Source of the DNA: Clostridia bacterium
Lineage (GTDB): Bacteria > Bacillota > Clostridia > Christensenellales > Aristaeellaceae
DNA length: 64,000 bases
NCBI GenBank assembly: GCA_017484085.1
Contig: JAFUTW010000011.1
Location: 1-64,000 of the forward strand
Direction of reading: 5' to 3'
Shown: one piece after another, positions 31,887-40,000 of the stretch
Layout of the letters: the number at the start of each line of letters is the position of its first letter
Numbering within the stretch: the stretch's first letter is position 1
Notes under the pieces: model-generated
What the model was told of the DNA's origin: nothing
What the model saw: only the letters and a program-made list of their open reading frames with translations
The model's database searches: none
Position numbers and translations under genes: made by a program

Positions 31887-33398
31887 TTACACAAACCGGC
31901 AGACGTGGTCCACTGCGATATCCGAGAAGCCGAAGCCTTCCGCCTTCGTCATCTTGCCGTTGCAGATATCGCGGATCTCGGAAACCATTTCCCGGCCCAT
32001 TTCCTGATAGGTCTTTTCGCCGCGGACGATGGGGCTGAGGTCGATATCCATGTTGTCTTCCATCTTCTGATAGGTGCGGCCGTTCGCCGTCACCTTGAGC
32101 ACGGGGACGATGGCGTTGCCCGTCGGAGTGCCGCGGCCCGTCGTAAAGATGACAGCCTGGCAGCCGGAGGCGACCATGGAGGTGACGGAGGAGATGTCGT
32201 AGCCCGCCGTGTCCATCACGATGGCGCCCTTCTTCGTGGGCCGCTTCGCCTGTTCCAGCACCTCGACGATCGGCCGCGTTCCGCCCTTGCGGATGCAGCC
32301 CAGGCTCTTCTCGTCCAGCGTGGAGAGGCCGCCGGCCTTGTTGCCGGGCGTCGGCTGGCCCGCACGGCAGTCCTGTCCCGCCGCCGTCAGGTGATCTTCG
32401 TACGCGCGGCAGACCTCGATGATCTCGCGCTGGATCTGGGGCGTCGCGGCGCGCTTGGCGAGGACGTGCTCGCCGCCGATCCACTCGATGGATTCGCTCA
32501 TCATGCAGGTCGCGCCCATGTCGACGAGGATGTCGCTCAGCTCGCCCACGGCAGGATTGCTGGCGATGCCGGAGGTCGCGTCCGAGCCGCCGCACTCGAT
32601 GCCCATGAAGAATTCGGAGGCGTCGAACAGCTCCTTCTGCTGCATGCCGGCCTGTGCGGCCATCTCGCGTGCGGCGCGCACCGCTTTTTCGATGGTTTTG
32701 AGCGTGCCGCCTTCATCCTGGATGCCGAAGGAGACGACGGGCTTGCTGGTCATGGCCTGGATCTTCTCGCGCAGCTTGTTGTGCGGCACGGTTTCGCAGC
32801 CCAGGCCGATGATGACTACACCGTACACGTTGGGGTTGCAGGCAAAGCCGGTCAGCACCTTCTGGCTCATCTCCGTGTTGGCGGCGACGTCGGAGCAGCC
32901 GGTGTTGAAGACGATGTTGACCGCGCCGCGGACCTGGCTGGCCACGATGCGGCTGCTTTCGCTGCCGCACGCGCAGGTGGGCAGGATCAGCACGTGGTTG
33001 CGGATGCCGGGGCGGCCTTCCGCCCTGCGGTAACCCCAGAATTTGAAGCTCTCAAGGTCGGGCGCGCCCTCGGACTGGCGCGCACACATGATGAAGTCGT
33101 CTCCGGCCAGTTCGCTGTCGTAATCGCGAGGAACGCTGAACAGGTTGTGGTCGGCGACCCATTCACCGGCGCGGATGTCCTCGGAAACCTCGCCGAGGCT
33201 CTCGCCGTACTTGATGACCTGCTCGCCCTTCGCGATATCCGCGACAGCTACCTTGTGGCAGTAGGGGATGTTCTGCGAGGCGGTCAGCGTGCAGGTTTCT
33301 TCGCCCCTGCGGTAGCAGACGGTCTCTCCCGCGGCGATCTCGGTCATACAGGTGACCACGTTGTCGATGGGATCCATCATCAGTGCGTTGATCGTCAT
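31887..33398 (-). CDS. UxaA/GarD-family sugar-acid dehydratase
   Basis: A 503-residue hydro-lyase with an N-terminal SAF domain (about 1-95, IPYCHKVAVADIAKGEQVIKYG) and a C-terminal UxaA domain (about 105-500) with RPGIRNHVLILPTCACGS, NTGCSD and GIECGGSDATSG. The family includes altronate and galactarate dehydratases and sulfolactate sulfo-lyase. Linkage to a dicarboxylate symporter makes a diacid such as galactarate a reasonable guess, but substrate is not determined. ATG 33398 has GGGAGG seven bases upstream. Transcription diverges from a LysR regulator with an overlapping promoter. Confidence 0.9.
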   Translation of the reverse strand: MTINALMMDPIDNVVTCMTEIAAGETVCYRRGEETCTLTASQNIPYCHKVAVADIAKGEQVIKYGESLGEVSEDIRAGEWVADHNLFSVPRDYDSELAGDDFIMCARQSEGAPDLESFKFWGYRRAEGRPGIRNHVLILPTCACGSESSRIVASQVRGAVNIVFNTGCSDVAANTEMSQKVLTGFACNPNVYGVVIIGLGCETVPHNKLREKIQAMTSKPVVSFGIQDEGGTLKTIEKAVRAAREMAAQAGMQQKELFDASEFFMGIECGGSDATSGIASNPAVGELSDILVDMGATCMMSESIEWIGGEHVLAKRAATPQIQREIIEVCRAYEDHLTAAGQDCRAGQPTPGNKAGGLSTLDEKSLGCIRKGGTRPIVEVLEQAKRPTKKGAIVMDTAGYDISSVTSMVASGCQAVIFTTGRGTPTGNAIVPVLKVTANGRTYQKMEDNMDIDLSPIVRGEKTYQEMGREMVSEIRDICNGKMTKAEGFGFSDIAVDHVCRFV

Positions 33399-33421
33399 AT
33401 CCGTACCTCCCGGTTCTTTTG

Positions 33422-33450
33422 TTGACAACATCGTACCAGGTGTATATAAT
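33422..33450 (+). promoter_or_regulatory. promoter of the LysR gene
   Basis: TTGACA (33422-33427), 17 bases, TATAAT (33445-33450): full consensus. Confidence 0.85.
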
Positions 33451-33458
33451 AAGTTCAA
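33430..33458 (-). promoter_or_regulatory. promoter of the UxaA-type operon, overlapping the LysR promoter
   Basis: Minus strand TTGAAC (33453-33458), 17 bases, TACGAT (33430-33435). It occupies almost the same DNA as the opposing consensus promoter, so only one can be used at a time. Confidence 0.6.
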
Positions 33459-33465
33459 TTTCATT

Positions 33466-33483
33466 TTATAAATAAAACTATAA
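33466..33483. promoter_or_regulatory. LysR-type operator candidate
   Basis: TTATA-N8-TATAA inverted repeat fitting the T-N11-A rule, between the operon promoter's -35 and the LysR start codon, the usual activator position. Confidence 0.55.
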
Positions 33484-33497
33484 GCAGGACAAATAAT

Positions 33498-34454
33498 ATG
33501 GAACCGGAAAAGAGCTATATTTACCAGATCTATCTGGACGGCAGCTTTTCACGGGCGGCGGAACACCTGTACATGAGTCAGCCTGCGCTGTCGCTGTCCG
33601 TCAAAAAAACAGAGGACGCACTGGGCGTACCTCTGTTCGACAGAAGCCACAGGCCGCTCCGCCTGACACAGGCGGGGGAGGCTTATATTGCATCGCTGAA
33701 GGAGATCATGGAGACAGAGCGGGATATCGGGCGGAAGATCGCGGATATCCGGGATGCCGAAGCCGGGCTCATCCGCATCGGCGGGACGCATTTTTTGAAC
33801 GCGTATATCCTGCCGGAAGTGCTCTCGGGCTTTTGCAGCCTTCACCCGCGGGTGGAGATCGAGCTGGTGGAGCACGGCTCCGGAAAGCTTGCCGAAATGC
33901 TCGCCACGAAGGATATCGACCTGACGCTGAACTGCAATCCGGCGGTCATCCCGCTTTATGAGCATTATCCGGCCTTCCGCGACAGCGTCGTGCTGGCCGT
34001 GCACCGCCTCCATCCGCTGAACGCGGGGCTGGAGAGCGCGGCCTTTACGGCGCGGGACATCCTTGCGGGGAAACACCTGAAACCCGGACGGAAGGCAGTT
34101 CCGGTGTCCTGCTTTCGGGAGATGGAGTTCCTGCTGCTGGCACCCGGCAACAACCTGCGGGAGCGGTGCCTTGCGATGTTCGGGGAGGCAGGGCTCGAGC
34201 CGCGCGCCCGTGCGACGCTTACCCAGATGGTCACGGCCTACCGGCTTGCCCAGAGCAATTATGCGCCGGCCTTTGTCTCAGACCGGCTTGTGAGGGAGGA
34301 GGACAGCGAACTGCTGTTCTACGTGGTGCGCTCCGACCAGATCCGCCGTCTGTTTTACCTGCTGCTGCCCAGGCGCAGCTATACCGCCGCAGCGGCCCGC
34401 GCTTTCGTGCGCTATGCGCAGCAGGCCTTTAAAGAAGAGGAGATCAAGACATAA
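33498..34454 (+). CDS. LysR-family regulator of the dehydratase/symporter operon
   Basis: A 318-residue LysR-type regulator. The N-terminal helix-turn-helix (about 8-62) reads GSFSRAAEHLYMSQPALSLSVKKTEDALGVPLFDR, split here as SFSRAAEHLYMSQPALS and KKTEDALGVPLFDR. The rest is a ligand-binding domain. The ribosome site is weak. It diverges from the UxaA-type dehydratase operon, whose substrate is its probable co-inducer; overlapping promoters imply mutual exclusion and autorepression. Confidence 0.92.
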   Translation: MEPEKSYIYQIYLDGSFSRAAEHLYMSQPALSLSVKKTEDALGVPLFDRSHRPLRLTQAGEAYIASLKEIMETERDIGRKIADIRDAEAGLIRIGGTHFLNAYILPEVLSGFCSLHPRVEIELVEHGSGKLAEMLATKDIDLTLNCNPAVIPLYEHYPAFRDSVVLAVHRLHPLNAGLESAAFTARDILAGKHLKPGRKAVPVSCFREMEFLLLAPGNNLRERCLAMFGEAGLEPRARATLTQMVTAYRLAQSNYAPAFVSDRLVREEDSELLFYVVRSDQIRRLFYLLLPRRSYTAAAARAFVRYAQQAFKEEEIKT

Positions 34455-34458
34455 AAAA

Positions 34459-34496
34459 CAGCCCCGCGCTTGCCGCCTGTGCGGCGCGCGGGGCTG
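34459..34496. terminator. terminator between convergent genes
   Basis: CAGCCCCGCGC / GCGCGGGGCTG (34459-34469, 34486-34496). The A-run on its left gives a U-tract for the minus-strand transcript. Confidence 0.85.
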
Positions 34497-34506
34497 CTGC
34501 CTGGAG

Positions 34507-35304
34507 TTATGGCGCTTTGATGATGTCGTTTCGCAGGCGGTAGAGTGTGGCACCGCGCTTGCGGCGGCAGAAGGCGTCCACAAACCAGTCGATTTCCTTT
34601 ACGGCGTCGTACTGGACGTATCCGTAGCGGATACCGCCGCGCGTCATGCCCTTCATGTTGGAATCAGTCCAGTGCACGCTGTCCGTTGCGGGATCGTAAT
34701 CCGCGATGAAGACGAGGCTGTGGGCACCGACACCGTAGTAGTAGTCGGCCGACATCTGAAAATAGTCACCCCGCTGCACCTGCATCAGGAAGGCGCGGGC
34801 CTTTTCGCGGTTTTCCGCCTTTGTCAGTGCGTCATCATAGCGGAAGCGCGCGGCTTCCACGAAAGGGTTGCCCTTTTCGGCGGGCACATCCTGCCATTCC
34901 ACGCCGTAGGCGTAGGGCGCGCAGTCCGCCTTCTTCTGGTTGTTGGGGATGACGAGGGGAACGTCCGGATACTCCGCCATCCGGTACGCCGCGGCGTTTT
35001 CGCGGAAGAGGTGGACGGTGAAATTCTTGCAGACGTAAATGTCGCCGCTGTACTGGGCGCGTCTGGCCTTGCCGTCCGCCTTTGTGTACAGCTGCTCCGC
35101 CAGGGAGACGATATCGTCGATAAAGGCGGCACGGGCTGGGTTTTCCGCCGGGGCGGGCGCAGCCGGCGCATCTTCTGCCGCGGATGAGAGTTCGGCTGCC
35201 GAATCGGCGCCCAGCATCTCGGAGAGGGAAAGGGTTTCACCCCGTGCACCGGCACCGTACAGCACCGGCATCAGCAGAAGAAGGAACAGAACAAGGCGTT
35301 TCAT
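34507..35304 (-). CDS. secreted protein with papain-like (NlpC/CHAP-type) features
   Basis: A 265-residue exported protein. The signal peptide (KRLVLFLLLLMPVLYGAGARG) has no lipobox. An Ala/Pro-rich linker (about 35-60) follows. The domain has a Cys in YVCKNFTVHLF, a His in VGAHSLVFIADYD and an Asn/Asp in HWTDSNMKG, the order Cys-His-Asn expected of a papain-like cell-wall or amidase enzyme. The family is not recognised with certainty. It is transcribed alone, divergent from the LTA-synthase-like gene, which may suggest envelope work. Confidence 0.55.
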   Translation of the reverse strand: MKRLVLFLLLLMPVLYGAGARGETLSLSEMLGADSAAELSSAAEDAPAAPAPAENPARAAFIDDIVSLAEQLYTKADGKARRAQYSGDIYVCKNFTVHLFRENAAAYRMAEYPDVPLVIPNNQKKADCAPYAYGVEWQDVPAEKGNPFVEAARFRYDDALTKAENREKARAFLMQVQRGDYFQMSADYYYGVGAHSLVFIADYDPATDSVHWTDSNMKGMTRGGIRYGYVQYDAVKEIDWFVDAFCRRKRGATLYRLRNDIIKAP

Positions 35305-35343
35305 GGCTGGCCTCCGATATCAGGATGGGGCTATTCTATCACA

Positions 35344-35372
35344 TTGCACAGCGGGCGCGCAAATGCTATAAT
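35344..35372 (+). promoter_or_regulatory. promoter of the LTA-synthase-like operon
   Basis: TTGCAC (35344-35349), 17 bases, TATAAT (35367-35372). Confidence 0.8.
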
Positions 35373-35403
35373 ACCGGCATTCCAAAGGAAACGGGGGACC
35401 CGG

Positions 35404-37206
35404 ATGAGGCCCTTTAGAAAAGAAAGAAGAAAGACCGAGAACCCTGCACCGGCAAGCGGCAGGGAGCGCGCTTTGCGCATCATCTTCGGCACCCTGACGC
35501 TCCTTGTGATCGCCTTGCAGTGCACTTACCTGACGGAGGTGGTGGCCCGCAGGGCGAGGTCTTCCGCGCTGGCCTGGGCCAATGCACGGCCGCTGCTCTT
35601 TTTGGCGGAGACGGCGGTCTTCTTTGCGTGCGCGCTCTTTTTCATCTTCCTCAGCGGGCGGCCCCGCCGGGGCGTGCGCATGATGACCGTGCCGGCGCTG
35701 GTGCTCTCAGCCGTCAACCTGTACAAGATGGATCTGCGCGGCGAGCCGCTGCTTGTGACGGACTTTGCACAGACGAAGGAAGCTGTGATGGTGCTGCCGC
35801 ACTTCCGGCTGACGCCGCACCTCTATCTCATCGCCGCCATCGCACTGCTGGGCGTGCTGCTGCCGCGCCTCTTCGGGCGGGAACGCCTGCCTCTTAAGGG
35901 CAAGCGGCGCTGGGCGGCTGCGGCGGGTTCGGGGCTTGCGGCGGCGGCGGTCCTGGCGCTTGCGATGTCCGCGCCGCTCTACATCCCGCAGCAGACGGAC
36001 CTGCTCTACGAGGAGGCGGGCTGGGTGCGGGCCCTTTGGGAGACACGGCCCAAAAACCTGCTGAAGCGGCCGGATCACTACAGCGAAGAGGCGGTGCTTT
36101 CCGTGCTTGCGGGCAGCGGCGCCGAACCGCTTGCCGGGGATACGGTGCTGCCGGACGTCTTCTTCATCATGAGCGAGTCGATGTTCGACCTGAACCGGCT
36201 GGGCGTCCTTGACATGTCCGCAGACCCGCTTGAGGGCATCAAGGCGCTGCAGGAGCGGTTTGCGGGCGCGGATTACATCGCGCCGCACCTGGGCGGCGGA
36301 ACGTTCTATTCCGAATACGAGGTGCTGACGGGATACAGGGCGGAGGATACGCCGGGGGCGCTGTTCTCCGACCGCAGCGCGACGGCGGACGGCATGGCGA
36401 CGCTGGCCACCGTACTGAAAGACGCGGGCTATGTGACGACGGTGATGCACCCCAACACCAGCCGCTTTTACAGCCGGGGCTTCAATTACAGGCGTTTCGG
36501 GTTTGACAGGCAGCTGTTTACAGACACCGGGCTGCCGGAGATCACGGAGAAGGTGGGCCCCTATCCCAAGGACAGCGAGCTCTTCCGCCTGCTGCTGGAG
36601 GACTACGGCACGCGCGATGAAGCATCGCCGTACTTCGCTTTTGTCATCACCTACCAGAACCACGGAGACTACAAGTACGAATACAGCCGGCGGGACATCC
36701 TGGTTGCGGACCGCGAAGGGATGCAGAAGCGCGCTGCCGAAAACTACCTGAACGCGCTGCTGGAGCACGCGGAAGCGGTGGAAAGCCTGCTGGAGGAGCT
36801 CACCCGGCGGGAACGGCTCTGCGTCGTGGTGCTGTGGGGCGATCACGCGCCGGGCATCGGCGACTTCGGGCTGGACTTCGGCAGGGGCAGCGAGGCGGCG
36901 CCCTACTACCGCACGCCGCTGCTCATCTGGAACAACTACGGGGCGGATTTTTCCGTAGGCGAAGAGGCGGTGGCGGCTTACCGGCTGGGGGCCCTCGTGC
37001 TGTCCAGGCTGGGGATCCGCACGGATGCATACTTCAACCTGCTCTCGGACCTTACGCCGGACCTCGTGGAGTCCCAGCGCATGGTGGAAGAGGACGGACG
37101 CATCTTCGGGGATGACGAGCGCTACGGCGCACTGGATGAGACGCTGCTGCTGCTGCATTACGACCGCCTGAAGGGCGAAGGCTACTGGAAGGGGGCGGTC
37201 CAATGA
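35404..37206 (+). CDS. LTA-synthase-like membrane sulfatase-fold enzyme
   Basis: A 600-residue protein with about five N-terminal membrane helices (up to about 215) and an extracellular alkaline-phosphatase-superfamily domain. It has SESMFDLNRL (metal-binding Glu), GGGTFYSEYEVLTG with the likely Thr nucleophile, and VVLWGDHAPG with the metal-binding Asp-His. LtaS-type enzymes move glycerol-phosphate from phosphatidylglycerol to build lipoteichoic acid or decorate glycans. The start 35404 has GGGGGA upstream. It overlaps a small membrane-anchored gene. Confidence 0.85.
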   Translation: MRPFRKERRKTENPAPASGRERALRIIFGTLTLLVIALQCTYLTEVVARRARSSALAWANARPLLFLAETAVFFACALFFIFLSGRPRRGVRMMTVPALVLSAVNLYKMDLRGEPLLVTDFAQTKEAVMVLPHFRLTPHLYLIAAIALLGVLLPRLFGRERLPLKGKRRWAAAAGSGLAAAAVLALAMSAPLYIPQQTDLLYEEAGWVRALWETRPKNLLKRPDHYSEEAVLSVLAGSGAEPLAGDTVLPDVFFIMSESMFDLNRLGVLDMSADPLEGIKALQERFAGADYIAPHLGGGTFYSEYEVLTGYRAEDTPGALFSDRSATADGMATLATVLKDAGYVTTVMHPNTSRFYSRGFNYRRFGFDRQLFTDTGLPEITEKVGPYPKDSELFRLLLEDYGTRDEASPYFAFVITYQNHGDYKYEYSRRDILVADREGMQKRAAENYLNALLEHAEAVESLLEELTRRERLCVVVLWGDHAPGIGDFGLDFGRGSEAAPYYRTPLLIWNNYGADFSVGEEAVAAYRLGALVLSRLGIRTDAYFNLLSDLTPDLVESQRMVEEDGRIFGDDERYGALDETLLLLHYDRLKGEGYWKGAVQ

Positions 37207-37604
37207 CGGCGAAGCTGAAACGGGCCGGTCTTCCTGCTCTGCTGGCAGCCCTTGCGAGCCTTGTGCTGGTGCTTTTCTTCGGTGTGCGGTACTGGGATAC
37301 AGCCGAGCAGCCGCAGATCTACGACGCGGCGGTCCTTGAGGAAGGCCCGCAGCGCGCACCCGCAGGGACGCAGACGCTGCAGCTTACGGGCGGCTCGCTT
37401 TACCGGGTGAACACGCTGAGGATCAACGGGAAGCGCGTACCCCTGCGCTACGTTGAAACCGTCAGCTACGGGGAGTGCCTCGTGTGTGTGGACGCGGGGA
37501 CCTTCAACCCCGGCGGGACCTACCGCATATCGGTGGGAAAGCGGTGCACGCTGCCGCCGCTGGAGCTCTTCAGGAGCAACACGGTGACCTTTACAGTTAA
37601 ATAG
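37203..37604 (+). CDS. small membrane-anchored protein, partner of the LTA-synthase-like enzyme
   Basis: A 133-residue protein with one N-terminal hydrophobic helix (about 9-29) and an extracellular beta-rich part of about 100 residues (TLQLTGGSLYRVNTLRING ... TYRISVGKR ... NTVTFTVK), which resembles an IPT/TIG or similar beta-sandwich. No homologue is recognised. Its ATG overlaps the upstream stop (ATGA), so it is made with the sulfatase-fold enzyme and may anchor or assist it. Confidence 0.7.
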   Translation: MTAKLKRAGLPALLAALASLVLVLFFGVRYWDTAEQPQIYDAAVLEEGPQRAPAGTQTLQLTGGSLYRVNTLRINGKRVPLRYVETVSYGECLVCVDAGTFNPGGTYRISVGKRCTLPPLELFRSNTVTFTVK

Positions 37605-37608
37605 CGAC

Positions 37609-37637
37609 TTGAATTCATCTGCGGATAGGTCTATAAT
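37609..37637 (+). promoter_or_regulatory. promoter of ilvE
   Basis: TTGAAT (37609-37614), 17 bases, TATAAT (37632-37637). Confidence 0.85.
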
Positions 37638-37671
37638 GGGCGCAAATCGAAACAGGACGGAGTTGATCGGT

Positions 37672-38697
37672 ATGGAAAAGAAGAATCTGGACTGGGGCAG
37701 CCTTGGTTTCGGCTATGTGCCGACGGACAAGCGCTACGTTTCCAACTGGAAGGACGGGGCCTGGGATGAGGGCGGCCTCATCGACGACCCGACGGTGCAC
37801 ATCAGCGAGTGCTCCGGCATCCTGCATTACTGCCAGGAGATCTTCGAGGGTCTCAAGGCTTACACGACGAAGGACGGCAGCATCGTCACCTTCCGCCCCG
37901 ACCTGAACGCGGAGCGGATGATGGACAGCGCCAGGCGCATGGAGATGCCGCCCTTCCCGAAGGAGCGTTTCATCTCCGCTGTGGAGGAGGTCGTGCGCGC
38001 CAATGCGGCCTGGGTTCCGCCCTACGGCAGCGGCGCGACGCTGTATATCCGCCCCTTCATGTTCGCGACGGGCATCGTCATCGGTGTGAAACCGGCTACG
38101 GAGTATCAGTTCCGTATCCTCGTGACACCGGTCGGCCCCTACTTCAAGGGCGGCGCAAAGCCCATCACCATCTGCGTCAGCGACTTTGACCGCGCTGCTC
38201 CGCACGGCACGGGCCACATCAAAGCCGGCCTCAACTACGCGATGAGCCTGCACGCCAACGTGACGGCGCACGCGGCGGGCTTCGACGAGAACCTGTTCCT
38301 CGATCCCGGCACGCGCACCTACATCGAGGAGACGGGCGGCGCCAACTTCATCTTCATCACGAAGGACGGCACGCTGGTCACGCCCAAGTCCGATTCCATC
38401 CTGCCTTCCATCACCCGCCGCTCCATCGTCTACGTGGCGGAGCATCTGCTGGGAATGAAGGTGGAGCACCGCAAGGTGGCGCTGACCGAGCTTTCCGACT
38501 TCGCGGAAGCCGGCCTCTGCGGCACGGCGGCGGTCATCAGCCCGGTGGGCCGCGTCGTCAACGGCGATCAGGTCATCACCTTCCCGGCCGGCATGGAGAA
38601 GATGGGCCCCGTAACCAAGAAGCTCTACGATACGCTGACCGGTATCCAGATGGGCACCGTGGAAGCGCCCGAGGGCTGGATCCACAAGATCCTCTAA
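37672..38697 (+). CDS. ilvE: branched-chain amino-acid aminotransferase
   Basis: IlvE interconverts Leu, Ile and Val with their keto acids, using PLP and glutamate. The 341-residue sequence is fold type IV: YCQEIFEGLKAY near residue 60, IRPFMFATG, the PLP lysine in GTGHIKAGLNYA, and EETGGANFIF. ATG 37672 is used; the longer frame at 37609 would overlap the promoter. The gene is transcribed alone and closed by a terminator. GTGHIKAGLNYA places it with the longer type-II BCATs. Confidence 0.95.
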   Translation: MEKKNLDWGSLGFGYVPTDKRYVSNWKDGAWDEGGLIDDPTVHISECSGILHYCQEIFEGLKAYTTKDGSIVTFRPDLNAERMMDSARRMEMPPFPKERFISAVEEVVRANAAWVPPYGSGATLYIRPFMFATGIVIGVKPATEYQFRILVTPVGPYFKGGAKPITICVSDFDRAAPHGTGHIKAGLNYAMSLHANVTAHAAGFDENLFLDPGTRTYIEETGGANFIFITKDGTLVTPKSDSILPSITRRSIVYVAEHLLGMKVEHRKVALTELSDFAEAGLCGTAAVISPVGRVVNGDQVITFPAGMEKMGPVTKKLYDTLTGIQMGTVEAPEGWIHKIL

Positions 38698-38709
38698 AAC
38701 ACAGCCAAA

Positions 38710-38738
38710 GAGCCTCCGGGAAACCGGGGGCTCCTTTT
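38710..38738 (+). terminator. terminator of ilvE
   Basis: GAGCCTCCGG / CCGGGGGCTC stem with GAAA loop, followed by CTTTTC. Confidence 0.8.
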
Positions 38739-38845
38739 CATAGGGTGCACCGCAGAGAGGTTTAAGGTGCATTTTAGCTACCCGGCCTACAATGGGCACC
38801 TGAAAAACGACGCGGCGCGCTGCGCCTGCGATAAGGAGAAAAGAC

Positions 38846-39955
38846 ATGAAAAAAGCAGTGCTGAAGATCCTCATCCCGGCGGCTTTGTCCCTTGCGGCGG
38901 CAGGCGCCATGGCCGATGCGATTTCCGTGGAGGGCAGGGTGATCGCGGATACCCAGGCCCAGGTGTATGCCCCGATCGGCGGCATGGTCTCGGAGGTCAG
39001 GGTGAAGGAAGGCCAGGCAGTCCGGGAGGGCGATGCGCTGCTGTCCCTGCAGACGACCAAGGTCTATGCGGAGGCGGACGGTACGATCCGCGGCATCTTC
39101 GCCCAGCCGGGCGACGCAGCCGATACCGTCAAGGACCGCTACGGCGCTGTGATGTACATTGAGACGGATTCCCTGTACACCATCTCCGCCTCGACCGAGT
39201 ATGCCTACAGTTCCACGGAGACGAAGACCATCCACGTGGGGGAGACGGTCTACCTGCGCGCTTCAGGCAACCAGAAGCGCACCGGCGTGGGCCGGGTGAC
39301 GGCGGTTTCCGGTACGAAATTCACCGCGGAGATCACCGAAGGCGAGTTCATCACGGGCGAGAAGGCGTACGTCTTCCGCGATGCGGACTATACGAGGACA
39401 CTGAAGCTGGGCTACGGCGAGGTGACCCGCACCGCAGCGCTGGCCGTGAACGCCCAGGTGAGCACGCAGAACAGCGCATCGGGCAGCACAAACACCAAGA
39501 GCAACCAAAGCATCGTCCGTATCGCTGTAACGGACGGGCAGAAGGTAAAGCGCGGCGATCTTCTGATGGAGACGCTGACGGGCGATTTTGACGGCCTGTA
39601 CATGAGCGGCGCGGACATCACGGCGCCGTGCGACGGCACGGTGGCTTCCCTGCCGTATGGACAGGGTACGACGCTGACCAAGAACACCGTGGCTGCGACG
39701 CTGTATACGAAGGAATCCATGTGCGTCAGCACCGAGATCCCGGAGGAAAACCTGAGGGACCTGCGCGAAGGGGATGAGGTTTCCATCGCGCTCTCTACCG
39801 ACGAGACGCACCGGTATCCGGGCGTTGTGCGCATGGTTTCCGGCGTGGCCTCGGCGGATACGGCAAACGGCGTGACTTTCACGGCGCTCATCGACTTTAC
39901 GCCGGACGAGGCGGTGCGCTACGGCAGCAGCGTGCTGGTGGAGACGGTGGAGTAA
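38846..39955 (+). CDS. exported HlyD/RND-adaptor-like protein 1
   Basis: A 369-residue protein with a cleavable signal (LIPAALSLAAAGAMA-DA, no lipobox). A lipoyl-like half (VYAPIGGMVSEVRVKEGQAVREGDALLSL) follows, then a beta-barrel region with VGETVYLRASG. A second lipoyl-like half (DGQKVKRGDLLMET ... ITAPCDGTVASLPYGQGTTL) and a terminal barrel (EGDEVSIAL) come next. These are the parts of membrane fusion proteins, but the coiled-coil hairpin is short or missing and there is no membrane anchor. The start has AAGGAG upstream. It precedes a secreted protein and a paralogue (41326), with no transporter gene nearby. Confidence 0.75.
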   Translation: MKKAVLKILIPAALSLAAAGAMADAISVEGRVIADTQAQVYAPIGGMVSEVRVKEGQAVREGDALLSLQTTKVYAEADGTIRGIFAQPGDAADTVKDRYGAVMYIETDSLYTISASTEYAYSSTETKTIHVGETVYLRASGNQKRTGVGRVTAVSGTKFTAEITEGEFITGEKAYVFRDADYTRTLKLGYGEVTRTAALAVNAQVSTQNSASGSTNTKSNQSIVRIAVTDGQKVKRGDLLMETLTGDFDGLYMSGADITAPCDGTVASLPYGQGTTLTKNTVAATLYTKESMCVSTEIPEENLRDLREGDEVSIALSTDETHRYPGVVRMVSGVASADTANGVTFTALIDFTPDEAVRYGSSVLVETVE

Positions 39956-40000
39956 ACGCACGGTGAATCAGGACAAAGCAGGCACGGGGAGGTGACGGCG

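Noticed and set aside
31515..33425. A 636-codon plus-strand frame opposite the symporter and dehydratase
   Set aside because: Shadow frame; the opposite strand has complete family motifs and ribosome sites.
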